Assembly: GCA_021777835.1 (NCBI GenBank)
Contig: JAJYDC010000003.1
Location: forward strand, 62,001-126,000
Length of the DNA stretch: 64,000 nt
Direction of reading: 5' to 3'
Source of the DNA: Bacteroidota bacterium
GTDB lineage: Bacteria > Bacteroidota > Ignavibacteria > Ignavibacteriales > Ignavibacteriaceae
The notes under the pieces are model-generated. The model ran no database searches, was not told the DNA's origin, and saw only the letters and a list, made by a program, of their open reading frames with translations. This document shows, piece by piece, positions 18,355-26,763 of the stretch (positions are counted from its first letter, which is position 1; each line of letters opens with the position of its first letter). The translations under genes were made by a program, and so were the position numbers.

Positions 18355-19544
18355 CTTTTAATTAGCATTAACTGTTTCTGAGGCTGAGAAATAAATTCAC
18401 ACCCATCCTTTGTAACAAAAACTTCTTCTTCAATTGTAGACGTTCCGTAACCCTTTACGTAAAGACGCGGCTCAATTGTATAAATCTGGCTTTCTTCAAT
18501 TTGTAGATAAGGTGTATTGCCATACTTTTCCCACCTTGGAAATAATCCGCCGCCGCCGTCATGTGTCTCTCTTCCAACTTGATGTCCAAGCCCATGCGGG
18601 AATTCTTCATAGCCGAAGCTTGTAATATAATTTCGTGCAATATCATCCATCTCGCACCCTTTTACTCCGGGTTTCAAATTGTCTGCTACTTTTTGGATAG
18701 CATCTCGGATAACATCAAAACCTTTCTCTACTTCCGCTGGAGCCTTATTTTCACCATCCCTTAATACATACCACGTCCGCTGAAGGTCAGAACAATATTC
18801 CTTATACTTTATGCCGAAATCAACATTTACTAAATGGCCCTTCTCTACCTTCCTGTTAGTGGGTCCAGCATGTGCACTTTTTGCCTCTGGCCCGGTAAAT
18901 ACAGAAGGACAGTGATCTTCTTCCCATGAAAGTCCAAATCCGCGCTTTTTGGTTATATCCTTAATGAATTCAGAAATTTCAATTTCTGTCTTTCCTGGCT
19001 TAATGAACAACGACATTTCATCAAAGATTTTCAAAGTCTCATCAACTGCTTCCTTCATTATTGTGTATTCAGCTTTAGATTTTCTTCCTTTTAATGCCGA
19101 GATTATTTCTTCGGATGAAATTAGTCTTTCGCTATAAGTAGTACTTTTTAGTATATCCATCAATATAAGATACATTCCGTGAGTTAGCCCATCGGCTAGA
19201 TTTGAATTCATAGAATAATTGACAGCAATCTTTAAAGGATTCTTTTTCTTAAGATAATCCAATAATGGTTTTTTAACGGACTCAACATAACCTATTATGT
19301 TTTTATATAAACCCTTAATCTGAAAATTTTCGACCTCCAAATTTCCTACTATTGCAGTAGTCTCACCATCCTTTGAAATCATTAACGCAGATTGCCAGGT
19401 GCATCCGGTTCCTGAAATCATATCCATTGCAGGATCTTTTATGTTGCCGCTTTCCCTTACGAATGTAAGCCACATATCAATATTCTTATCACTTAATATT
19501 TGAACTGCTTGGGCTATCTTTTCTTTAAGAATACTTTCAGACAT
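18351..19544 (-). CDS. M24-family metallopeptidase (Xaa-Pro dipeptidase/aminopeptidase type)
   Basis: 397 aa with a creatinase-type N-terminal domain (~1-165) and a pita-bread catalytic domain. The metal ligands are visible in order: NVDFGIKYKEYCSDLQRTWY (two Asp), HGLGHQVGRETHDGG (His), IEPRLY (Glu) and TIEEEVFVTKDG (Glu). It releases N-terminal residues before proline or cleaves Xaa-Pro dipeptides; which of the two is not decidable. ATG start. Divergent from gdhA, convergent with aat. Confidence 0.88.
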   Translation of the reverse strand: MSESILKEKIAQAVQILSDKNIDMWLTFVRESGNIKDPAMDMISGTGCTWQSALMISKDGETTAIVGNLEVENFQIKGLYKNIIGYVESVKKPLLDYLKKKNPLKIAVNYSMNSNLADGLTHGMYLILMDILKSTTYSERLISSEEIISALKGRKSKAEYTIMKEAVDETLKIFDEMSLFIKPGKTEIEISEFIKDITKKRGFGLSWEEDHCPSVFTGPEAKSAHAGPTNRKVEKGHLVNVDFGIKYKEYCSDLQRTWYVLRDGENKAPAEVEKGFDVIRDAIQKVADNLKPGVKGCEMDDIARNYITSFGYEEFPHGLGHQVGRETHDGGGGLFPRWEKYGNTPYLQIEESQIYTIEPRLYVKGYGTSTIEEEVFVTKDGCEFISQPQKQLMLIKS

Positions 19545-19915
19545 ATTAACCTCTTTATTGTTTAAAATTTCTCAGCTTTTTAGAAGATTTATTACTAATT
19601 TAGGTATAGAAATTTTCTCTCGGAAGAGATTAGTAAAAAATTTATGATTATTCTTCCGCTTAAAAAGCAAAATATTTCATATAGGGAAACAAATTATTTG
19701 TCAGCCATGCATATTGCCTGGTCGATAAAATTTCTTAATACTAATTCATGCGTGACCCGCTTGCAAGATAGTAACACGGGAAATAAACTTCCCGGAGTTT
19801 ATTTCTGCCAGAAATTATATCCACGATTTCCGGAATCGATTTTCATTTCTGACCAACAGTCAATTTTAATCAACCAATTATTTATTAACCTATTCAAAAA
19901 AATAGTGAGTGTTTT
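19545..19915. other. 371-base divergent control region upstream of gdhA
   Basis: Lies between the divergent M24 peptidase and gdhA genes. It holds a perfect 10+10 inverted repeat at 19780-19805 (listed separately). An open frame of 95 codons crosses it (19644-19931) but has no ribosome-binding site, no recognisable motif, and runs into gdhA; I treat it as non-coding. Confidence 0.6.
19780..19805. promoter_or_regulatory. Inverted repeat, candidate operator of gdhA
   Basis: GAAATAAACT (19780-19789) and AGTTTATTTC (19796-19805) are exact reverse complements separated by TCCCGG. The element is 110 bases before the gdhA start. Twofold symmetry suggests a dimeric regulator site; there is no T-tract to make it a terminator. 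Confidence 0.45.
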
Positions 19916-21256
19916 ATGTCTGAATACATAGCCAAGTTAATGTCGGAAGTTAAGGCCAAAAACCCTAACGAACCTGAATTTCATCAAGCAGTTCAAGAAA
20001 TAGTTGAATCTCTTGAGGTGGTTTTAGAACGTCATCCTGAATACCGTTCCGCTAAAATTTTAGAGCGCATGGTAGAACCTGAAAGACTAATTATGTTCCG
20101 CGTTCCCTGGATGGATGATCAAGGTGATATCCATATTAATCGCGGATTTAGAATTGATATGAACAGCGCGATCGGACCTTATAAAGGAGGTCTAAGATTT
20201 CACCCTTCTGTTAATTTGGGAATTTTGAAATTCCTAGCATTTGAACAAGTACTTAAAAATAGTTTGACAACATTACCTATGGGTGGCGGAAAAGGTGGTT
20301 CTGATTTTGATCCCAAAGGAAAAAGTGATAATGAAGTTATGCATTTCTGCCAAAGTTTTATGACTGAGCTTTTCCGTCATATTGGACCGAATACAGACGT
20401 TCCTGCAGGCGATATTGGAGTAGGCACAAGGGAAATCGGATTCTTATTCGGACAGTATAAGAGATTGAAAAATGAATTTACAGGCGTTCTTACGGGCAAA
20501 GGATTGAATTGGGGCGGCTCCCTTATTCGTCCGGAAGCAACCGGATTTGGTGCAGTTTACTTTGCACATGAAATGTTAAAAACCAAAGGTATGGATATAG
20601 AAGGTAAAACCTTTGCCGTTTCAGGATTTGGAAATGTTGCCTGGGGAGTAATTCAAAAGATAAATCAACTCGGCGGTAGGGTTGTTACTATTTCTGGCCC
20701 GGATGGATTTGTTTATGATAAATTCGGCGTTAAAGGAGAAAAAGTCGATTTCATTTTACAGATGAGAGCTAGTGCTAATGATAGGGTGCAGGAATATGCT
20801 GATAAGTTTAAAGTGGAATTCTATCCCGGTAAACGTCCTTGGGGTGTGAAGACTGATGTTGCAATGCCTTGCGCTACTCAAAACGAAATCTTTGTTGATG
20901 ACGCAAAGGAGCTTCTCAAAAATGGTTGCCAATGTGTTTGTGAAGCTGCAAATATGCCTACAACGCTTGATGCATATAAAATCTTTAGAGATTCGGGAAT
21001 ATTATTTGCTCCCGGTAAGGCTGCTAACGCGGGCGGAGTAGCTGTCTCTGGTTTAGAAATGTCTCAAAATAGCATGCGCCTTCCATGGCCTAAAGAGGAA
21101 GTCGATCACCGACTAAATCAAATTATGAAACAAATACACGATACCTGCATTTCAACTGCTGAGAGATTTGGTACTCCGGGTAACTATGTTAACGGTGCCA
21201 ATATTGCTGGCTTCCTCAAGGTTGCAGACGCTATGCTTGACCAAGGTCTTGTTTAA
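19916..21256 (+). CDS. gdhA: NADP-type glutamate dehydrogenase
   Basis: 446 aa; reversible reductive amination of 2-oxoglutarate to glutamate, a main ammonium-assimilation route. Visible motifs: IGPYKGGLRFHPSVN, LPMGGGKGGSDFDPKGK (the catalytic Lys region), GPNTDVPAGDIGVG, and the Rossmann motif VSGFGNVAWG. The length and FHPSVN/DFDPKGKSD blocks fit the bacterial hexameric NADP-dependent class. A terminator follows at 21310-21335. Regulation may involve the inverted repeat upstream. Confidence 0.95.
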   Translation: MSEYIAKLMSEVKAKNPNEPEFHQAVQEIVESLEVVLERHPEYRSAKILERMVEPERLIMFRVPWMDDQGDIHINRGFRIDMNSAIGPYKGGLRFHPSVNLGILKFLAFEQVLKNSLTTLPMGGGKGGSDFDPKGKSDNEVMHFCQSFMTELFRHIGPNTDVPAGDIGVGTREIGFLFGQYKRLKNEFTGVLTGKGLNWGGSLIRPEATGFGAVYFAHEMLKTKGMDIEGKTFAVSGFGNVAWGVIQKINQLGGRVVTISGPDGFVYDKFGVKGEKVDFILQMRASANDRVQEYADKFKVEFYPGKRPWGVKTDVAMPCATQNEIFVDDAKELLKNGCQCVCEAANMPTTLDAYKIFRDSGILFAPGKAANAGGVAVSGLEMSQNSMRLPWPKEEVDHRLNQIMKQIHDTCISTAERFGTPGNYVNGANIAGFLKVADAMLDQGLV

Positions 21257-21309
21257 TATTGAATGTAAAGTATCTTAGTGCAGTAAATTAGCTTAATGTG
21301 CTTCAAATG

Positions 21310-21340
21310 AGAAATCTCCTGTAAAGGAGATTTCTTTATT
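21310..21340 (+). terminator. Rho-independent terminator after gdhA
   Basis: AGAAATCTCC (21310-21319) pairs with GGAGATTTCT (21326-21335) around TGTAAA, followed by TTATTTG. About 55 bases after the gdhA stop. Confidence 0.85.
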
Positions 21341-21393
21341 TGACTTAAATAAATAATAGTTCCTGCCGTTGTTTTTTTAATTAAGAGTTTTTC

Positions 21394-24300
21394 GTGACAG
21401 ATAAGTTAGTCAATTCGATAATGGATAAATTTAATATCATCGATATTGAAGATATTTTTAGTACCCGCATTAAAGAATTCCAAAAATTAATGCGATACAA
21501 GATCCGTGAGATCTTGCTCATCTCAAGTTTATATGATTATTATCTATTTGAAGAAGATGGAAGATTGTATGAGCTTATTCGCCAGGATTATCAGCTTCTA
21601 AACTTAAGTCAGGCCCCTGAAATTACTCATGTTACTACAGGATCTGAAGCCTTAGAGCTTGCTCTTGAAGATAATCGCTTCGACTTAATTATCACAACTC
21701 TGCACATCGAGGATATGCACGTAATTAAGTTTGCTCGACTTATTCGGGATGCTGGTATCAAAACTCCGATAATTCTGTTAGCATATGATAATCGTGAAAG
21801 AAAGGATTTAATAGCAAATTATGATACTTCTATATTTGATAGAATTTTTATTTGGCAGGGAGATTACCGCCTCTTAATAGGTATAATTAAGTATGCCGAA
21901 GATAGAATTAATGTTGAAAATGACACGTCAGTTGTTGGCGTTCAGGTAATAATTTTAGTCGAGGATAACGTAAAGTTTTATTCTGCTTACCTTCCGTTAA
22001 TTTATACTGAAATATTCGATCAATCGCAGCGCCTTCTTTCTGAAGGAGTTAATCTAACTCATAAATTTTTAAGAATGCGTGCCCGTCCGAAAATACTACT
22101 TTGTACTACCTATGAGGAAGCCTGGGAATATTATACTAAGTATGAAGACTTTATCCTCGGAATAATTACAGACAGCAATTTTAGACATTTCGGTGTTAGA
22201 GATCCGGAAGCAGGTATAAAGTTTGCCAAGAATGTTAAAGCCCAGCACAAGGATATTCCAATTCTTCTTCAATCTAGTAATGCTGAATTTGCAGAAAAAG
22301 CTAAAGAAGTTGGTGCAGACTTCCTTCTAAAAGGCTCACCAAAGCTTTTACACGAACTTCGTAAGTTTATCATGAATAATCTAGGCTTCGGCGATTTTAT
22401 ATTTCAATCTGCTGATGGAAAAAAAGTGGGACGCGCCGGTAATCTTAAAACGCTTGAAGAACAATTAAAAATTGTTCCTGATGAAAGTATCTTTTACCAT
22501 GCCGAAAGAAACGACTATTCAAAGTGGCTAAAAGCTAGAACTGAATTTTGGTTAGCTCATAAATTAAGACCAAGAAAAGTATCGGACTTTAAAAATTCTG
22601 CCGAACTAAGAAATGAATTAATTACTTCAATTCATCTTTATCAGGAAAATAGACTTAAAGGTATAATCACAGATTTTACTAAAGAATCGTTCGATGACAA
22701 AAATAGTTTCGCTAGAATCGGCGGTGGCTCACTAGGCGGAAAGGCTCGCGGTCTTGGTTTTATAAATACTCTAATTAACAATGACAAGATAAAAAATAAA
22801 TTTGCCGGGATTGAAATCTCTGTTCCCTCTGCTGTCGTTATTGCTACGGATGTATTCGATCAATTTCTGGAAGATAATCGACTAGATATTTTTGCTCTGG
22901 GAGGACTTGAGGACGATGAAATTACAAGTCGATTTCTTAATGCAAGCATCTTTCCGCTTGAAATTGTAACTAAGCTAATTGATTTCCTTAGTGCTAATCA
23001 CGAACCACTTGCAGTCCGCTCCTCAAGTTTGCTTGAGGATTCACAGTTTCAGCCTTTTGCTGGTGTATATCAAACTTATATGATCCCCAACAATAATCCT
23101 GATCCTAAATCTCGACTTGAACAATTACTGCAATGTATCAAAGGCGTTTACGCCTCTACATTTTACAAAAAAGCTCAAGATTATATGAGGGCTACAACCT
23201 ACCGTCTTGAAGAAGAAAAGATGGCTGTTATTATTCAAAGGCTTGTAGGGGCTCAGCGTGATGGACGCTTTTACCCTGATTTTTCTGGCGTAGCTAAGTC
23301 ATATAATTTCTATCCAGTCTCTCCCCAAAAATCATCAGACGGAATAGCAATGGTAGGGCTGGGACTTGGAAAACAGGTAGTTGACGGAGGCAATGCTGTT
23401 AGATTCTGTCCAAGATACCCAAAGCATATGATGCAATTCTTTTCGGCAAAAGAAACTATTCGAAATGCGCAACAGGAGTTTTTCGCACTCGATATAAATG
23501 ATCATTCAAATAAAGTATTAACAGGTAAACCTGACAATTTTATTAAAAAATTCGACTTAAAAAAAGCTGAAGAAGATAATACTTTATTAAACGTCGGCTC
23601 AACATACTCAGTAGAAAATGATGCTGTGTATGACGGCGTTTCAAGACCCGGCCAACGAGTTGTTACTTTTGCACCAATCCTTAAGCAAAAGGTTTTTCCA
23701 CTCGCCGATATTTTAGATATACTGCTTGATATGGGAGCTTGGGGAATGGGCGTTCCTGTTGAAATTGAATTTGCAGTAAATCTTGACGTCCCTACCGGAA
23801 ATCCTAAAGAATTCGCAATGCTTCAAATGCGTCCGTTGGTTATTAGCCATGAACTTGAAGAACTCGATGTTGATTCTGCAAATAACGAAGATTTGATATG
23901 TCAAAGCCAGCAGGTGCTTGGCAATGGCGCAACTAAAGATATTTATGATGTGGTATTTGTTGATATTCAAAAATTTGATCGCTCCAAAAGCAGAGAAGCT
24001 GCATCTGAAGTTAGTTATTTCAATTCACTCTTACTCGATCAGAAAAGACCTTATATACTAATTGGCGTAGGTAGATGGGGAAGCCTTGACCAATGGCTTG
24101 GTATACCTGTTACCTGGGATCAAATTGCCGGCGCCTCTGTTATTGTGGAATCAGGATTTAAGGATTTTAATGTTACTCCGTCTCAAGGCTCTCACTTTTT
24201 CCAAAACATTACATCATTTAAAACAGGCTATTTTACAGTCAATGATATGAATAAGTCAGGGTTTATCGACTGGAAATGGCTTCTTTCTCAAAAGTCATTA

Positions 24301-24402
24301 AAAGAATTAAACTATACTCGTCACCTAAGATTTGATGAATCTATTACAGTTAAAATCAATGGTCACAAAGGCAAAGGGGTTATATCTAAGCCGGGAAAAT
24401 GA
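21394..24402 (+). CDS. Double receiver-like domain + PEP-synthase-type ATP-grasp protein
   Basis: 1002 aa. Residues ~35-170 resemble a receiver fold but lack the phospho-Asp (DLIITTLH at ~97-104) and the conserved Lys. Residues ~183-328 form a second receiver with key residues in place: E190-D191, D260 in GIITDSNF, S294/S295, K313 in FLLKGS. Residues ~440-830 are a PPDK N-terminal ATP-grasp domain (RIGGGSLGGKARGLGF at 441-456; EPLAVRSSSLLEDS with R542; LQMRPLV at its end). The C-terminal ~170 residues contain VGRWGSLDQWLGIPV and match no domain I can name. There is no phosphohistidine swivel domain and no PEP-binding barrel, so it cannot be a complete PEP synthase. GTG start at 21394, or ATG at 21421. 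It stands alone after a terminator. Confidence 0.85.
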   Translation: MTDKLVNSIMDKFNIIDIEDIFSTRIKEFQKLMRYKIREILLISSLYDYYLFEEDGRLYELIRQDYQLLNLSQAPEITHVTTGSEALELALEDNRFDLIITTLHIEDMHVIKFARLIRDAGIKTPIILLAYDNRERKDLIANYDTSIFDRIFIWQGDYRLLIGIIKYAEDRINVENDTSVVGVQVIILVEDNVKFYSAYLPLIYTEIFDQSQRLLSEGVNLTHKFLRMRARPKILLCTTYEEAWEYYTKYEDFILGIITDSNFRHFGVRDPEAGIKFAKNVKAQHKDIPILLQSSNAEFAEKAKEVGADFLLKGSPKLLHELRKFIMNNLGFGDFIFQSADGKKVGRAGNLKTLEEQLKIVPDESIFYHAERNDYSKWLKARTEFWLAHKLRPRKVSDFKNSAELRNELITSIHLYQENRLKGIITDFTKESFDDKNSFARIGGGSLGGKARGLGFINTLINNDKIKNKFAGIEISVPSAVVIATDVFDQFLEDNRLDIFALGGLEDDEITSRFLNASIFPLEIVTKLIDFLSANHEPLAVRSSSLLEDSQFQPFAGVYQTYMIPNNNPDPKSRLEQLLQCIKGVYASTFYKKAQDYMRATTYRLEEEKMAVIIQRLVGAQRDGRFYPDFSGVAKSYNFYPVSPQKSSDGIAMVGLGLGKQVVDGGNAVRFCPRYPKHMMQFFSAKETIRNAQQEFFALDINDHSNKVLTGKPDNFIKKFDLKKAEEDNTLLNVGSTYSVENDAVYDGVSRPGQRVVTFAPILKQKVFPLADILDILLDMGAWGMGVPVEIEFAVNLDVPTGNPKEFAMLQMRPLVISHELEELDVDSANNEDLICQSQQVLGNGATKDIYDVVFVDIQKFDRSKSREAASEVSYFNSLLLDQKRPYILIGVGRWGSLDQWLGIPVTWDQIAGASVIVESGFKDFNVTPSQGSHFFQNITSFKTGYFTVNDMNKSGFIDWKWLLSQKSLKELNYTRHLRFDESITVKINGHKGKGVISKPGK

Positions 24403-24516
24403 GAAACGGTTTACGATTATAATTAAACATTTGCTCTAGAATATTTAGGCGAAAGAAATGACAAGGTCTTCTCCCGATTATATTTATTCCTAAAATCACA
24501 GTTTAATTTAGATAAG

Positions 24517-24537
24517 CTTGTTACATTTAATAACAAG
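24517..24537. promoter_or_regulatory. Short inverted repeat before the Sco gene
   Basis: CTTGTTA (24517-24523) and TAACAAG (24531-24537) are exact reverse complements with a 7-base spacer, ending 21 bases before the Sco start codon. Position and symmetry fit an operator, but it could be chance in AT-rich DNA. Confidence 0.35.
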
Positions 24538-24558
24538 ATTTTAACATGTGTTTAAAAA

Positions 24559-25179
24559 ATGAATCATCTTAAGTTTCCCGCTAATATTGCCAAATTATTT
24601 ATCCTCTTTTCTTTCCTGATGTCATTTCTATTCTTCGGCTGCACTAAGAAATTTCCTGAAGATAAGAATATATCAGGCGTGAATTATACCCTGCTTAACC
24701 AGGATAGTACTAAAGTAAACTTCCCATCTGATTTTAAAGGGCACATCCTTGTGATTACTTTTATTTATACAAATTGCCCTGATATATGTCCGATGACAAC
24801 TCATAATATGCAGGAAGTACAAAAGAAACTTGCTGATGAAGGGATACACGACGTACAATTTGCAGCCATGTCATTTGACCCTAATCGCGATACTCCCAAG
24901 GTTTTAAAAGAATATGCAGAAGTAAGAGACATGAAATTAAATAATTTTGTCTTCCTTACCGGAAATAAGAAGGATGTGGATTCTATACTTCATGAGTTTG
25001 ACTTCATAGCTATACCTGGTGATACAACCTTTGTCGATAAAACGCATCCGGTCTATTTTTTCACTCATACCGATAAACTTTTTCTTGTTGATAAAAAGGG
25101 AAGAATTAGAACCTCTTTTCGAGGCAGTAAAGTAAACTCTCAAAAATTAATTTCAGATATAAAATCCTTGGAGAATTAA
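24559..25179 (+). CDS. Sco1/SenC-family copper-binding lipoprotein
   Basis: 206 aa. The N-terminal hydrophobic segment ends in FLFFGC, a lipobox with Cys28. The thioredoxin-like domain carries the copper/redox motif CPDIC (C73, C77) in YTNCPDICPMTT and the distal His in a THTDKLFLVDKKGR segment (H170). Sco proteins deliver copper to, or keep reduced, the CuA site of cytochrome oxidase, here from the periplasmic face of a membrane. A PCuAC gene follows by one base, the usual partner. No oxidase genes are in the window. Confidence 0.92.
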   Translation: MNHLKFPANIAKLFILFSFLMSFLFFGCTKKFPEDKNISGVNYTLLNQDSTKVNFPSDFKGHILVITFIYTNCPDICPMTTHNMQEVQKKLADEGIHDVQFAAMSFDPNRDTPKVLKEYAEVRDMKLNNFVFLTGNKKDVDSILHEFDFIAIPGDTTFVDKTHPVYFFTHTDKLFLVDKKGRIRTSFRGSKVNSQKLISDIKSLEN

Positions 25180-25180
25180 A

Positions 25181-25585
25181 ATGACTTTTGTATTAGCATT
25201 TATTATGTTACTTAATTTCCATTCTCAAAAAATTGATGTAGAAAATGCATGGCTCCGTCCAGCCAACAAAGGTATGAATAGCGCGCTATATTTTAAGGTT
25301 AATAATAACTCAAATATACCTGACACATTGTTAAAAGTTACTTCAAATATTGCAGGACTTATTCAACTGCATGAATCATATCTAACTAAAGGTATGATGG
25401 GAATGCGCGAAGTTAAATACGTTGTCTTTAAAGCCCATTCAACTTTCACATTTAAAGAAGGCGGGTATCACGTTATGCTTTTGTTCTTGAAAAAGAACTT
25501 GAAACCTAACTCAAGCGAAATATTCTTCCTTCACTTTAAAAACTCCGGTACGTTAAAAATTAAAGCTCTTGTGAAAAAAGGATAA
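25181..25585 (+). CDS. PCu(A)C-type periplasmic copper chaperone
   Basis: 134 aa with an N-terminal export segment (FVLAFIMLLNFHSQ). The beta-sandwich begins VENAWLRPANKGMNSALYF. The copper ligands follow the family H-M-H-M spacing: LIQLHES, then GMMGMREV, then GGYHVMLLFL. Family members bind Cu(I) in the periplasm and act with Sco in CuA-site assembly. Co-transcribed with the Sco gene (one-base gap). Confidence 0.9.
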   Translation: MTFVLAFIMLLNFHSQKIDVENAWLRPANKGMNSALYFKVNNNSNIPDTLLKVTSNIAGLIQLHESYLTKGMMGMREVKYVVFKAHSTFTFKEGGYHVMLLFLKKNLKPNSSEIFFLHFKNSGTLKIKALVKKG

Positions 25586-25918
25586 ATTATTTAGGCAAAA
25601 TTCGACCACTACGATTATAGTAATTATTATTCACTCAATTTTTCAAATTTGAATAAGCTTCTTTCGAATTGGGAAATATTAATTAAACCAATAGATTAAA
25701 TTAAAAGAGATTAACAATTAAATCCCTTTTTGTAGTTGAATCATTTCGATTAAAAACCTTACTGCGAACCATAAATGGCAAGGTTTTATAGGAAAAGCGA
25801 AAAAAACAAATCCCGTGAAAAGTTTTTAATATAATTTAAGCTTGACTTTCATTACTAAAATTCCAATTATAAATACAAAATATTCATTTTTATAAATTTG
25901 ACTAAAGAAGACTACTAT
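25586..25918. other. 333-base intergenic stretch before the USP gene
   Basis: AT-rich. A hairpin can be drawn between AAAACCTT (25753-25760) and AAGGTTTT (25780-25787) with an inner CCAT/ATGG pair, but no T-run follows, so I do not call it a terminator. No reliable promoter or ORF seen. Confidence 0.5.
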
Positions 25919-26758
25919 ATGCACTTCCCATTTAAGAAATTAGGTTTGGCATTAACTTTTTCACCCACCGGATTTGCCCTCTTAAAAGAAACTAAGCGGT
26001 TAAAGGAACTATTTAATTCAGAAATAGTTTTAATTCATTCAGGCAAGAAAGACGATGAATCAGAACAGAAAATAGGTGAAATGATAGATAATTCTGGTTT
26101 GGCAAAGCAGTCCACGGAAATAATCTGGGTCCAGGGAAACCCGGCAAATGAAATACTTAAGGTAACTAAATCTAAAAATGTTGATTTACTAATTGCAGGC
26201 GCCCTGGAGAAAGAACCCGTTCTTAAATATTATCTTGGCTCAGTAGCTAGAAAAATTATGCGTGAAGCTTCTTCATCCGTACTAATTATAGAATCTCCTT
26301 CAGAAGCTGCTGCAGGATTTAAGAAGTTTTGTGTATCAACAGATTATTCCCAGGATAGCGAATCCGTTATTAAATTATCCTATCAATTTGCATTAATGGA
26401 AAATGCGCATGAATTTATTATAGTCAGGGATATATATACGCCTGGATTATCAAGTGCTGCAATGGAATCAGGTAGTACTTCAAACGCTGAAGAAGTAATT
26501 TCAATTTTTCAAAAGGAGGAAGAAGAAAAACTGAATATGTTTGTGAGAGAATTAAATTTGAAAGGAATTCCTGTAATTGTTAAGTGCCTGTATGGGCGTG
26601 AAGGTTGGGCTGAAAGAGATTTTGTTCAAAACAATAATATTGACATATTCGCAGTTAACGGAAAAACTAAAAAATTTTATTTCTTTGACAGGCTCTTTCC
26701 CAATGAACTTGAGTTTTCGATTAAACACCTTCCATCTAACCTTTTAATCCTTAGATAA
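25919..26758 (+). CDS. Tandem universal stress protein (UspA-like, two domains)
   Basis: About 279 aa from the ATG at 25919, with AAGAAG eight bases upstream; TTG at 25898 is the alternative. Two USP alpha/beta domains: ~6-140 (KKLGLALTFSPTGFALLKE; DLLIAGALEKEPVLKYYLGSVARKIM; SSVLIIES) and ~145-279 (KKFCVSTDYSQDSESVIKL at its start; NLLILR at the end). The first domain has a GS-containing nucleotide-loop region (LGSVARKIM) typical of the ATP-binding subgroup in degenerate form. It is immediately followed, 5 bases later, by an antiporter gene, so it probably modulates or reports on ion or stress status. Confidence 0.88.
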   Translation: MHFPFKKLGLALTFSPTGFALLKETKRLKELFNSEIVLIHSGKKDDESEQKIGEMIDNSGLAKQSTEIIWVQGNPANEILKVTKSKNVDLLIAGALEKEPVLKYYLGSVARKIMREASSSVLIIESPSEAAAGFKKFCVSTDYSQDSESVIKLSYQFALMENAHEFIIVRDIYTPGLSSAAMESGSTSNAEEVISIFQKEEEEKLNMFVRELNLKGIPVIVKCLYGREGWAERDFVQNNNIDIFAVNGKTKKFYFFDRLFPNELEFSIKHLPSNLLILR

Positions 26759-26763
26759 TATTA

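Noticed and set aside
19644-19931. 95-codon plus-strand open frame in front of gdhA
   Set aside because: No ribosome-binding site, no motif, it contains the inverted repeat and overlaps gdhA.
25753-25787. Hairpin upstream of the USP gene
   Set aside because: No following T-run, and more than 160 bases after the copper chaperone stop; left as unexplained structure.
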